Of a stretch of 64,000 nucleotides of DNA, positions 20,963-31,784 are shown in pieces. The first letter of the stretch is position 1; the number at the start of each line of letters is the position of its first letter. Under the pieces are notes generated by a model. It did not search any database. It was not told the origin of the DNA and saw only the letters and a list, made by a program, of their open reading frames with translations. The DNA is from Adiantum capillus-veneris. Taxonomy: Eukaryota > Streptophyta > Polypodiopsida > Polypodiales > Pteridaceae. The stretch lies in contig CM043959.1 of the NCBI GenBank assembly GCA_014529385.2, forward strand, positions 85,789,029-85,853,028. Direction: 5' to 3'. The position numbers and the translations under genes were made by a program.

Positions 20963-21479
20963 ACGTCGAGTCCAAAATAAGGGGGTTGTATCTTTAAAAG
21001 TGCATTGGTGGAGTGATATTTCGGGCTGTCAAGTTAGCAAAATGTGTATTGGAGGGGTTAATTTTTTTTGGGGGAACTAAAATAGCAACAAAGGAGGGGA
21101 TAGAGGGTAGGGAGGGGTTTAAGAATAAGGCAAAGAAAATTGTTGAGTTAGAGTCCAAAGGAGTTTGTGATCCAGAACCTGGTGTATAGTGAACAAAATT
21201 ATGTGTAAGGTGCACTTCGGGGGGGGGTGATTTGAGAGTATAAAGGAGCAAGGCGGAGTAGTTTGATTCCCAAAAATGGTGTTCCAAGAGTACAATTCCA
21301 AGGGGACAAAATTTGGAATGTAAGATAAAAAAATGAAGGGGAGTTTTTTGGATAGGAGTCTATGTTGCCGATGAGCTTTGGGCTTTTGAGAATCATCCTG
21401 CAAAACGAGCGGTAAGAGTTAGGGTAGGGTATAAAGAGTATCCATTTGTAGAATTTGGTTTAAATCTTGTTTTTTGATT

Positions 21480-23469
21480 TAGTTAGAAGAGTGCCTAAGT
21501 TTTGGCCATTGATCCAACATATGATGGGGTGGTCAAGATGAGCAAGGGTGGGGGAGAGGCTGCAAGCCGTATAGATATGCTTACCAATTATTAGGGTAGG
21601 GTTTAGCCTACGAGTTTATGGTGAAAAAGGGAGTTTGAGGATGTTAGGGGGAGGATTTTTTGGAGATGGGGTTTTGGCTAGGAGAGTGGTTCGTTCCTTG
21701 TAAGTGATCAATCCAAAGACCTTAAGGAGGAAGTTTCTTGGGTAGCCTTTATGAAGGAGCCTTAGGAAGAAGAGGTCTCTCAAATGATAGAAACCCTCGG
21801 GATTGCTTTCCCTAATAATATAGCGTCGTAGTTCTGTCTTGATAAAGACTAATTTGTGGAGAGGGTGCCAAGAGATCCAAGGTATATATTGGTAAGAGTT
21901 GAGAGGTTTTTGGTAATAATTTGAATCCAAGATACAATACAAGTTGAAAGTATGTCTCTTGTGGAAGTGGACATCTAGGATGGTGGCTTCAAAATTGGAT
22001 ATGATGGGAGAGGTCACTATATGTTCTTGTAAAGGGAAGGCGTAAGAAGCGAGAGCTTTGGTAACTGCTTTACGAGTGCTAGTCCAGACCTCGAAGGCAT
22101 CATCTATGTATCTCTTGTAATATGCTAGGTTCGGGCTAGAGATAAGGAAAGGGTGGTTTTCTAGGTGGCAGAGAAAAAGTCAAGCATAAACCACTGCGAA
22201 ATTGGATCCCATTGCGGTGCCTTTAATTTGCTTCCACACTTTCTCTTTGAAGCAAAGATAATGGTGTGATAGAATAAGGGTGGCAAGTGAGATGATGAAT
22301 TCTGTTTTTGGGGTGTCGAAGAAATTAGTAATGGTGCTTCTGAGGGCTATGAGTCCTTCAGTCATAGGGATGCTTGGGTAGAGGGAGGTTACATCAAAGG
22401 TAAAAAGGAGACAATGGGGGGGGAAGGTCTTGGAGTGGAGATTGATGATGAGGGATAGTGAGTCTTTAAGGTGTTGTTTTTGTGAAAGGAGGACATGATA
22501 AAGTTGGAAGTGTAGCCATTTGGAAACATTTTCAAAACAATAGCCCCGGTAAGAGCAAATAGGACGGGCTACAGGTACGGGTTTGTGTAACTTAGGGAGA
22601 AATTGTATAGGATAGGGTTTGAAGGGTTTATGGAGTGGCGTGAGGATAAAGGTGGATTCATCCGGGTGAGGAGACTGTATTTGAGGGTGATGGAGTGGAG
22701 TAAGGAGGCGAGGTAATTATGTGGTGGTGGGGTGAGGGGTTGGTATGTGGAGAGGTCATTGAGTTGCCTTAGGGCTTCTTGTTCATACCATCCCCGTGAT
22801 AGGATGGTAAGGCCTAGATTTTTATCCGCTGGTTGAATGACTATTGTGTAGTCCGTTTTGAAAGGGTTTTAAGGGCAAGCTTGACAAATTTGAAAAATTT
22901 TGAGTGGGAAGTTTTGTAGTGTGCAAGTGTATCTTTTAGATTTATGAGGTTAAGGGATGTGATTCCCTCTAGTGTAGGATCTAAAGAGGGGGGTATCCAA
23001 GAGGGGTTAGAGATTTTGTAAAGGGGGGGGTTTTGTTGGACATAGAATATTGAAAAAACATTTTGAATTGTAGTCTCCTTGCCAAGGCGTCATGGGATTT
23101 GATAATGAGTTCCACAGGGGGGTTAGGGGGAGGGGGGATCTATTTAAATCCTAGGCCTAAGCATTTCTTCTCATCGATAGAGAGGGGATGGGAGGTGAGA
23201 TTATGAACAAAATTAGAACAAGGGTTATTGACCAAGGTGCATGAAGTGAGCTTACCAAAAACTGTAAGTTTGTAGGCGTGTGGGTTAATGAGTGGAAGCC
23301 AAAATCTATGTCTCTTCCTTCCTCTATCCGTGGGAAGTTTCCTAAGAGGGATGGGGGGAGCTCCGTTGAAAAAGGATAGGATAGAAGGTGGTGACATAGA
23401 GATGGAAGGGAGAGAGTGTTGAGTGTTAATCCAAAGATAAGGGAGGAGGGGGGGCTTTTTGAAAAGCAA
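21480..23469 (-). pseudogene. Penelope-like reverse transcriptase, unit A (broken)
   Basis: Segments on the - strand align with the better preserved RT of unit B. The N-terminal part (23469-23140) ends LTSHPLSIDEKKCLGLGFK, a PLE N-terminal pattern. Next come PADKNLGLTILSRGWYEQEA and RQLNDLSTYQPL. The core includes VTSLYPSIPMTEGLIALRS (about 22365) and a GTAMGSNFAVVYA segment (about 22190). The YKRYIDDAFEV catalytic segment (about 22100) and the thumb follow. Frame breaks near 22530, 22180 and 22020 separate the pieces. Known PLE RTs are related to telomerase RT. Confidence 0.85.
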
Positions 23470-25218
23470 CTGTAACCAAGAGGTAGGACAAGAAGGCCCT
23501 AATCCGTCCTTCCTTTCCCTTTTCCCAAATATTTGTGGGTACGCATGTGGTTGTTGTTGTAGTTTTCATCATCGTGATTGGTGTTGTTGTAGTTGTCCTC
23601 ATCGTGATTGGTGTTGTCGTTGTAGTTCTCGTCATTGCTATTGGTGTTGTTATTGTGGCAATTGGTGTTGTCGTCGACATTATGAGAACGATTGTTGTGG
23701 TTAGTTTGTTATAGGGGAAAGGCTTTGGTTTTTGTTTAGGATTGGAGGAATAAAGGATAATTGGTGTGAAGAGGTTGTGAATGCAATTGAGGGGGTATTT
23801 TGGGTTTGCCGTACGCTTATTAGGAGGGGAGTAAAAGAAAGGTTTTTTGGAGGGCGGGGAATGGGGAGGAGAGTGAGGTGGTTTTTGTTTTTTGAGGAGG
23901 GTTGGGATTGTGTAGGCATTGGCGGTTTTTTTAAAGGTTTTGGTGGGGTATGTGGGAGGGTATGTAAGGTGGGAGGATGAGGAAAGAGAGGTTCTAGGGG
24001 GGTAAAAGGGAGCTTTGGCTGGATCATGGTTTTTGGGTGACTTGGTGAGATGGGTGTGAGTGGTGGTGGGTGTGGTGATAGAGGGTTTAATGAGAGGGAG
24101 AGATTGGAAATGTTTGCGAACTTCCCGTTCAATGAGCTCCTTGATGGTTTGCTCCTTAGGGAGGTGAGTGATAGTTTCTTTCATGGTGGAGATGGTGCAT
24201 TTTCTCATTTTAAAAGCTTCTTCTTCTTTGGTGGAGGCCAAATGGGAGTTAACTATAAGGGATTGCATTTTAGAGAGGAAGAGTTGGAGGGAGGTGTCTT
24301 TCCATTTGGTTAGATATTCGATCCAATCTCCCGAGGCTAAAAGGGGTAAAGTAATAGAGGCAAGCTTGTCAACGAGGTCGGTGAGGCGGCTTTCTACTTC
24401 AAGGTGGTAGTTGCCCACTATCGTTTGGAGGTTTTGAACAAGGAGTTTTTGAGCTTGGATTAGGGAAAGGGTGCAATCTAGTTGATATTGGATAGTGAGG
24501 GTGATGAACTTGGCGTTAAGAAGGGCTTGAGCTTGGGTATCTTCTAGTTGCAAACGAGGGGGTTTCATGTTGAGGCTATTGGGATTGGAATTATTCTTGT
24601 GTAGTTCCGTTAGGTGTGTGGTGTAGGAAGAAGCTTTGATTAGCTTTTTGTGTAGCTTGGTAAATTCAAGAAGAGAGAGATTAATGATATCATTGAACTC
24701 TTTGGGTTTTGAAAGGGAGTAAGGGAAGGGTTTGGGCGAGGGGGGGTTTGGAGCGCCTTGGGTGAAGAAGGTTGGTAGAGGGAAGGATTCATAGTATTAG
24801 GTAAAGAGGGTGTGGTTTTGATGGTGGAGAGGGTAATATGAAGTTTGGATTGGGTCTTCTTTGGAGGGTTTGAGTATGGTGGGAAGGGCTCCGTGCCGGG
24901 GTTTGGGACTAGGCGAACGGGTGAATCTTCTACCCTAAGATCGGCTTGATGAGGGTTGGGGGAGAAGTCAAAAGATTCTTCTGAAAGTTGCTCGAATTCG
25001 TCATCCATAATTTTGTAGGGGTCGAGCGTGATGTGGTCTAGTGAAAGGGTAGTCTCCATGAAGTGTTTGTCGTTATTGGGTGAGTCGTTGACCGGTGGGG
25101 TATCTACCGGGATAGAGCCGTCATCGAGGTTAGGTGTATTTTTATTGGTTGGCGAATCCATGCTATTTTTGAGGCCTTCTCTGTTATTGTGGTGTGCATC
25201 CATGAAGAGGTTTCCCAA
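23426..25218 (-). pseudogene. ORF1-like protein of Penelope-like unit A (frameshifted)
   Basis: Two frames, 25218-24640 and 24568-23426, join through a stop-free overlap. I read them as one ORF of about 600 codons with a frameshift near 24710. The first part is Asp/Ser/Pro-rich. The middle has a long hydrophilic helix-prone segment (LLVQNLQTIVGNYHLEVESR and flanks) that could be a coiled coil. The last part is Pro/Thr/Lys-rich and includes threonine runs from a GTTGTT-type repeat. It overlaps the start of the RT region by about 44 bases in another frame. I do not recognise the family. Its position before RT suggests a Gag-like or RNA-binding role (inference). Confidence 0.6.
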
Positions 25219-26638
25219 AATGTCGGAGGGTTGTAGCCTTAATAAAAACAGGGGCCCAATGGGAGCCGACTTTGATGACGAGGGTGACGAGGGTGTATCG
25301 TGGGCACTCTTAGTCGGTTGTTTTGCTTCGAAAACTCCGATGACGACGGTGAATGAAAATTGATGAAAAGTTTACGGACTGAGGAGGGTGACCCACAATA
25401 GGTTGCACCATATCGATGTTGAGGGCCAGTGCTTATGGGATCAAGCGCTCCACGGTGGTCGACGTTTGGCAGTTGAGGCTTTGTAAGAGGTGGCCGACGT
25501 TTGGTAGTTGTGGCGGCTTAGTGAGAGGTTTCTCTGTGTGAGGCTGCTTGGCGCCGAGTTGCAGATTGTGAAGAGGTTGTCTGCCGCTTGTGAAGAGTGT
25601 GTTGTAGCACAGGGGGTCGAAGGGGTGAAATCACGTCACTTTGACTGGCGCAGGGTAAAACTTAAGAAACCTTATTACTACAGGCGAAGCATGTTGAGCA
25701 GTTTAATTGCTATAGGTGGAGTGTGTTGAGCAGATGCGGGTATGCAGATGCAGGCTCTGTGTATAGGGAGCGTGTGTGGGAGGGTTGTGAAGAAGGAAAG
25801 GGGATAAAAGTTGGAGGTAGCGTGCAAAAGTGGAGAGCGAAGCTGTAGGCGGGTGCGTATGATATGCAGTGTAGGGTATAGAGTCTGAATCGTTGGAAGT
25901 AAGCAGCTTGTGCGAGGTTTATTAACGAGCAGAAAACTAAAGCAGGCAAGTCTGTAGGGTGACGCGCTAAAAGTGGATCAGGGGAGGTTTATGGAAAGTA
26001 ACCTGTAGGTAATCCTGTGTTGCGGATCGAGGGTGTTGAGCTTGGGTAAGATCCCGTAGTGGGGTTTGTGAAAGGGTGACAGAGCTTGGTACGAGGGAGC
26101 AGTCTAAGCTATAAGGGTGGTGAATCCAAAGGCCTTGAGAGAAATAAATGCCCGTTAAGTGAAGCAGAAGGTCGCTTAAGGTGTATATCAGAGGGAGTAC
26201 GTACCTAGCTATTAAGGCTTTCAAAGCTGCTTGAGGATTAAAATAGAGGGAGTACAATGTTTGTACTCAACTATTGAGGCTTTCAAAGCATGGGTCACAA
26301 GTGGGTTTTCAGGACATAGTTACGAAAGGTTTATGATAATTTTCAGGACATACTTCCGAAAGGTTTAAGATAATAAAGCTAAGAGCACTTAAAGCTAAGA
26401 CAAAGGGAGGGTAAATGGGAAGTCGCAAGTCGGGCGAAATTCAAAGATAATACAAAAGGACGATGACATCTAAGATAATCGAAGCAAAAGTTTCGTAAGG
26501 GTGGGCGACTTCTAAAATTGTTGGAGCAAAGGTTTCGTAAGGGTAAAGAGCAAGGGTAATCAAATAACGGGCTAAGAGGAAACGATGGAGAGGGTTTCGG
26601 GATGAAGAAGTGCCCAAAACTTTTATGTTCAAAAAAAC
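25219..26638 (-). other. 5' region of Penelope-like unit A
   Basis: Non-coding sequence upstream of the ORF1-like frame. It contains short imperfect direct repeats: GAGGGAGTAC with a following GGCTTTCAAAGC (about 26189 and 26246), and TCAGGACAT with GAAAGGTTTA (about 26311 and 26343). No telomeric TTTAGGG array and no promoter motif was found. It joins the 3' end of unit B at 26638/26639. Confidence 0.55.
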
Positions 26639-26733
26639 TTAATTTGCAATTTGCAATTATACTTAAGCGTGCAAAGCACTATGATCTGGAGCAAAAGGAA
26701 GGGAAGAAGGGAGGTGGGGGTGGGCTATGGGGT

Positions 26734-26773
26734 ACCAAACACGTTTTGCTCCTTTGAGGAGCTCATCAGTGGT
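26734..26773 (-). ncRNA. Hammerhead ribozyme candidate, unit B (core mutated)
   Basis: It has the same layout as in unit A. CUGAUGA is at 26769-26763, stem II GCUCC-UCAAA-GGAGC is identical, stem III is AC-GU-GU, and stem I is ACCA/UGGU. The GAA core reads AAA because + strand position 26747 is T, not C. That G corresponds to G12, the general base of the reaction. Self-cleavage is therefore expected to be lost or severely reduced in this copy. Confidence 0.75.
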
Positions 26774-27470
26774 AGAAGGAGGATCAGGAATAGGAGAAAA
26801 GGGGGGGGGGGAGACGATGCTCTTTATATAGGAGGGGGGGGGGTACTTTGCAGGGGCTATGAGTTTGCCTACCTAACTAGAGGTAGAAAGAGGTGTAGAG
26901 TTTCCCAAGGATAAGTAGTAAGGGATTGAATTTTAGGGGGGGGGGGAAGACGTCGAGTCCAAAATAAGGGGGTTGTATCTCTAAAAGTGCATTGGTGGAG
27001 TGATATTGAGGGCTGTCAAGTTAGCAAAAAGTGTATCGGAGGGGTTAAATTTTTTTGGGAGAACTAAAATAGCAACAAATGAGGGGATAGAGGGTAGGGA
27101 GGGGTTTAAGAATAACGCAAAGAAAATTGTTGAATTAGAGTCCAAAGGAGTTTGTTATCCAGAACCTGGTCTATAGTGAACAAAAGTGGGTGTAAGGTGC
27201 ACTTCGGGGGGGGGGGGGGGGGGTGATTTGAGAGTATAAAGGAGCAAGGGGGAGTAGTTTGATTCACAAAAATGGTGTTCCAGGAGTACAGTTCCAAGGG
27301 GACAAAATTTGAACTGTAAGATCAAAAAAGGAGGGGGGGTTTTTTGGATAGGAGTCTATGTTGCCGATGAGCTTTGGGCTTTTGAGAACCATCCTGCAAA
27401 ACGAGCGGTAAGAGTTAGGGTAGGGTATAAAGAGTATCCATTTGTAGAATTTGGTTTAAATCTTGCTTTT

Positions 27471-29290
27471 TTATTTAGTTAGAAGAGTGCCTAAGTTTTG
27501 GCCATTGGTCCAACATATGATGGGTTGGTCAAGATGAGCAAGGGTGGGGGAGAGGCTGCAAGCCGTATAGATATGCTTACCAATTATTAGGGTAGGGTTT
27601 AGCCTACGAGTTTCTGGTGAAAAAGGGAGTTTGAGGATGTTAGGGGGAGGATTTTTCAGAGATGGGGTTTTGGCTAGGAGAGTGGTTCGTTCCTTGTAAG
27701 TGATCAATCCAAAGACCTTAAGGAGGAAGTTTCTTGGGTAGCCTCTATGAAGGAGCCTTAGGAAGAAGAGGTCTCTCAAATGATAGAAAACCTCGGGATT
27801 GCTTTTCCTAATAATATAGCGTCGTAGTTTTGTCTTGATAAAGGCTAATTTTTGGTGGAGAGGGTGCCAAGAGATCCAAGGTATATATTGGTAAGAGTTG
27901 AAAGGTTTTTGATAACAATTTGAATCCAAGATACCATACAAGTTGATATGTCCCTTGTGGAAGTGGACATCTAGTATGGTGGCTTCAAAAGTGGATATGA
28001 TGGGAGAGATCACTATATGTTCTTGTAAAGGGAAGGCGTAAGAAGCGAGAGCTTTGGTAAGTGATTTACGAGTGCTTGTCCTGACCTCGAAGGCATCATC
28101 TATGTATCTCTTGTAATATGCTACGTTTGGGCTAGAGATAAGGAAAGGGTGGTTTTCTAGGTGGAAGAGAAAAAGGAAAGCATAAACCACTGCGAAATTG
28201 GATCCCATTGAGGTGCCTTTAATTTGCTTCCACACTTTATCTTTGAAGCAAAGATAATGGTGTGATAGAATAAGAGTGGCAAGTGAGATGATGAATTCTG
28301 GTTTTGGGGTGTCAAAGAAATTAGTAATGGTGCTTCTGAGGGCTATGAGTCCCTCAGTCATAGGGATGCTGGGGTAGAGGGAGGTTACATCGAAGGTAAA
28401 AAGAAGACAATGGGGGGGGGGAAAGGTCTTGGAGTGGAGATCGATGATGAGGGATAGTGAGTCTTTAAGGCTTTGTTTTTGTGAAAGGAGGACATGATAA
28501 AGTTGGAAGCGTAGCCATTTGGAAGCATTTTCAAACAAATACCCCCGGTAAGAGCAAATAGGACGGGCTACAAGTACGGGTTTGTGTAACTTAGGAATAA
28601 ATTGTATAGTATAGGGTTTGAAGGTTTTATGGAGTGGCATGAGGATAAAGGTGGCTTCATCCGGGGTGAGGAGACTGTATTTGAGGGTGATGGAGTGGAG
28701 TAAGGAGGCGAGGTAATTATGTGGTGGTGGGGTGAGGGGCTAGTATGTGGAGAGATCATTGAGTTGCCTTAGGGATTCTTGTTCATACCATTCCCATGAT
28801 AGGATGGTAAGGCCTAGATTTTTCTCCGCCAGTTTAATGACTATTGTGTAGTACGCTGAAAGGGTTTTAAGGGCACGCTTGACATATTTGGGAAATTTTG
28901 AATGGGAAGTTTTGTAGTGTGCAAGAGTATCTTTTAGATTTATGAGGTTAAGGGATGTGATACCCTTTAGTGGATGTGATCCCCTCTAGTGTAGGATCTA
29001 AAGAGGGGGGTATCCAAGAGGGGTTAGAGGTTTTGTAAGGGGGGGTTTTGTTGGATATAGAAGATTGAAAAAACATTTTGAGTTGTAGTCTCCTTGCCAA
29101 GGCATCATGGGATTTGATAATGAGTTCCACAGGGGGGGTTAGGGGGAGGGGGGATGTATTTAAGTTGTAGGTCTAAGCATTTCTTTTCATCTATAGACAG
29201 GGGATGGGAGGTGAGATTATGAACAGAATTAGAACAAGGGTTATTGACCAAGGTGCATGAACAGAGCTTAGAACAAGGGTTATTGACCAA
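27471..29290 (-). pseudogene. Penelope-like reverse transcriptase, unit B
   Basis: The frame 28640-27471 is open for 389 codons and starts at an ATG. It contains IQFIPKLHKPVLVARPICS, then CLLFTFDVTSLYPSIP (catalytic Asp), QIKGTSMGSNFAVVYA, YYKRYIDDAFEV (catalytic Asp pair), and the thumb segment KTKLRRYIIRKSN, LRLLHRGYPRNFL. Upstream (29290-28641) the N-terminal domain is readable but broken: LSIDEKKCLDLQLKYIPPP, then KLAEKNLGLTILSWEWYEQE and a stop after DLSTY. A 40-bp local duplication near 29226-29300 adds a repeated LVNNPCS. PLE RTs copy element RNA at a nicked target. This copy lacks an intact N-terminus. Confidence 0.9.
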
Positions 29291-29397
29291 GGTGCATGAA
29301 GGTGCATGTAGGCGTGTGGGTTAATGAGTGGAAGCCAAAATTTATGTCTCCTTCTTCCTCTATCTGTGGTAGTTTCCTAAGAGGGATGGGGGAGCTC

Positions 29398-30930
29398 AGT
29401 TTTTCTAGTCGCATAGTCTCTGAATGTTACATAGTACAATGAGCCACCAAATGATGGTGTACTTGCAGGACCCCAAACATCAGAATGAACCAATTCAAGT
29501 TTTTTATTTTTTCTTTCATTTCCTGATTTTTGAAATTTTACCCTCTTTTGTTTACCATAAACACAATCTTCATAGAACTCTAAGTCCACTTCTTTCAAAC
29601 CTGGTAGAAGCTTCTTTGTTTGAAGGATTTGCATTCCTTTGGCACTCATATGCCCAAGTCGGTAGTGCCACACCGCACTGTCAACTTTTGTAGTTGCTGC
29701 ACAAGCTGAAGGTTGTGTGCTAACAGTACACAAGTAAAGTGTACCGACTTTTTCACCCTTGGCAACCACCAAAGATCCCTTTGAGATCTTCCACCGTTTG
29801 TTTCCGAATGCAATGTTGTGACCTTCATCGTCCAATTGTCCTGTAGAGATCAAATTCTTGCGAACAAAAGGAACATGCCTAACATATTTAAGCTTCCATT
29901 CATTTCCTTTAGCAGTTTTGACAGAAACTGTACCTTTGCCGACAATCTCACAAGCTTCATCATCTCCCAAGTATACATACCCAAAATTACCTTTGGTGTA
30001 GTCTTGGAAATGTTGCTTGTGTGGTGTCACATGGAATGAAGCCCCGGAATCTAGTATCAAGGAATTAGACACATTGTCTAATGAGAGAATTAGAGCATCT
30101 TGCTCTACTTTACCTGTCACATTGGCCTCCGATGTTGGCTTGTTGTCTTGAGACTCTGTCTCCTTCTTCTTCTTGGACCAGCAATCCTTCTTGACGTGGC
30201 CCTTCTTGCTGCAGTTCCAACATTCAAGAACTGAATTTATGCGTGACTTGCTCCGCCTTGAGCGATCACGACCCTTTTGGTTTTTGAACCTCTCCTTAAG
30301 CCTTCCTCTTGTTTCCACTGATAGTGCAACACTTGATGATTCTCTTGTGCTTCTCCTTCGCATTTCCTCTCTTAGGAGAACACCCACAACATCATCAAAC
30401 TTAAGAGTATTTGTGCCAGAGATAGAATTACTTACAGCCATCACAAGGTTGTCCCAACTATCCAGTAGAGATGATAGTATAAGGAGAGCTCGCACTTCGT
30501 CATTGAAATTGATTTTCACCGATCGAAGTTGACTTATGTTTGTGTTAAAGTCATTTAGGTGTTCTACAAATGAACCATTCTCTGCCATCTTTAGATTGAG
30601 CAAGCACTTTATAAGAAATACCTTATTGGATGCCAATGGTTTCTCGTAGAAGTCGTCAAGTGACTTCATCAAGTCCTCCGTGGTCTTCATCTCCGAAACA
30701 TTGAAGGCCACCGTTGACGCCAAGATTAACTGGATTGTTCCCAGTGCCTTTTGATCAAGGACAATCCATGCTTCATCTGCCATTGTTGCGGGCGTCTTCG
30801 CAAGACCGCCTAGTGGCAAATAGAGGTCCTTCTGGTAGAGATAGTCTTCAATCTGCATCTTCCAATGTTGGTATTTTTTGCCATTGAACTTCTCAATCTT
30901 GAGCTTCCCTTCCTCCGCCATAACTCCCAC
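29398..30930 (-). pseudogene. Copia gag-pol, N-terminal 500 residues
   Basis: One uninterrupted frame. Residues 1-180 are UBN2-type gag, starting MGVMAEEGKLKIEKFNGKKY. The zinc knuckle CWNCSKKGHVKKDC is at residues 237-250. The aspartic protease active site LILDSGASFHVT has its Asp near residue 294. The GAG-pre-integrase HYRLGHMSAKGMQIL with a later EDCVYGKQ is near 422-466. The integrase start LVHSDVWGPASTPSFGGSLY lies near 481-500. The last few residues come from the Penelope-like sequence. Gag would assemble cytoplasmic particles and the protease would cut the polyprotein. The truncation removes integrase and RT, so the copy is not autonomous. Confidence 0.92.
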
Positions 30931-30980
30931 TCAATTCAAGGAATCCTTTCCTTGAGATAATTTAGCTACGAGCAAACCTT

Positions 30981-30992
30981 GCTCTGATACCA
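30981..30992 (-). other. Copia primer-binding site, initiator tRNA-Met
   Basis: TGGTATCAGAGC on the - strand, two bases inside the LTR, identical to that of copia element 1. Confidence 0.9.
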
Positions 30993-30994
30993 GT

Positions 30995-31078
30995 TGTCAG
31001 GAAATAAGACGTAGCTAAATAGATAATTGAGTAGATTACTTAATGGAGAGAGACAAATTTATATACACGAGATTATAG

Positions 31079-31169
<91 letters not shown>

Positions 31170-31780
31170 CGCGATATACGTGGTTCACCCAATGTGGGCT
31201 ACGTCCACGGGAAAGCAGCCACTCAATGGCTTTAGTACTTCAAAACAAGAAGTAGTTTACAAAGGGATTATACCCTTAATGGAGCTCCCGCCTTGCTTCA
31301 CTCTCACCACCTCACACTCACCTTGTTGCATCAACTTCACACTATGAATTGTGTGTAGAAATGGCCTCCTTTTATAGGCCAAAAGGGCTTCCCTCTCTTA
31401 TGAGAGACAGCCATGTGTAGCCGCCCTTGTGCGAATAAGTCCAAATCGGACCCTCCAATCTGCCCATGTGTGGCCGCCCTTGAGAAGACAAGTCCGCTTT
31501 TAAATTCGGCCACCGGCCACCGTCCATTGACTTCCGACCACCGGCCATCAGCCATTGACTACCGGCCACCGGCCAACCGACCAGTTGTTTTTCGACAACT
31601 TTTCGGCCGCCGTCCGGCCATAATATTCCGGCGAAAAAAAGTTGCCCCTGATTCTTGTCCGTGAAAATTTTGGTTTCTGGTGAGTGATTTTCCTTCACAC
31701 ACGATGGCTTCTCCTCATAATGGGGGCCTTACAAATGTGCGCGTTTACCTTAGAAAATTACAAGGGTAAATCAAGCTCCA
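30995..31780 (-). repeat. 5' LTR of copia element 2
   Basis: On the - strand TGGAGCTTGATTTACC ... CCTGACA, 786 bp. It is longer than the copia 1 LTR mainly because of an 84-base GA tract (31083-31166). The TATAAAAGG box is at 31368-31376. Confidence 0.87.
31083..31166. repeat. (GA)n microsatellite inside copia LTR
   Basis: A pure GA run inside the transcribed part of the LTR. Copia element 1 has only GAGAGA at the same place, so the tract expanded in this copy. Confidence 0.97.
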
Positions 31781-31784
31781 TACT

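Larger units (their letters stand above)
20779..26638 (-). mobile_element. Penelope-like retroelement unit A
   Basis: Read on the - strand this 5.86-kb unit has a 1.4-kb 5' region, an ORF1-like coding region (25218-23426), a PLE reverse transcriptase region (23469-21480), then a 0.7-kb 3' region with a hammerhead ribozyme candidate (20913-20874). Its 3' end, TTAATTTGCAATTTGCAATT on the + strand, is repeated at 26639, where unit B begins. The two units are therefore head to tail. I found no GIY-YIG endonuclease motif after the RT, as in endonuclease-deficient PLEs. The RT is broken at several points. The + strand is strongly G-rich, with a 24-base poly-G at 20939-20962. Confidence 0.85.
26639..29397 (-). 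mobile_element. Penelope-like retroelement unit B, 5' truncated
   Basis: The 3' part of the same element family, about 90 percent or more identical to 20779-23362 of unit A, with the RT core better preserved. On the - strand its 5' end is cut at about 29397. There, GAGGGATGGGGGAGCTC meets copia integrase sequence. That point corresponds to about 23363 in unit A. 5' truncation is typical of target-primed reverse transcription. Unit B lies directly upstream of unit A, in the same orientation. Confidence 0.87.
29398..31780 (-). mobile_element. Ty1/copia element 2, truncated
   Basis: On the - strand: 5' LTR (31780-30995), initiator-Met primer site (30992-30981), and gag-pol from the ATG at 30930. 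The frame is open through gag, protease and the start of integrase. The element is cut at 29397 by the Penelope-like unit B. The rest of integrase, RT, RNase H and the 3' LTR are not found nearby. Its gag and LTR are close relatives of copia element 1. Confidence 0.9.

Noticed and set aside
26900-26950. Possible telomeric repeat (TTTAGGG) beside the Penelope-like unit
   Set aside because: Only a single TTTTAGGGGG occurrence is present, inside a G-rich run. There is no tandem array of TTTAGGG or CCCTAAA, so telomere association cannot be claimed.
26639-27470. GIY-YIG endonuclease after the Penelope-like RT
   Set aside because: I read all three - strand frames here and in 20779-21480. I saw no GIY...YIG spacing and no CxxC...YVG pattern. 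Recorded as absent, with the caveat that the copies are decayed.
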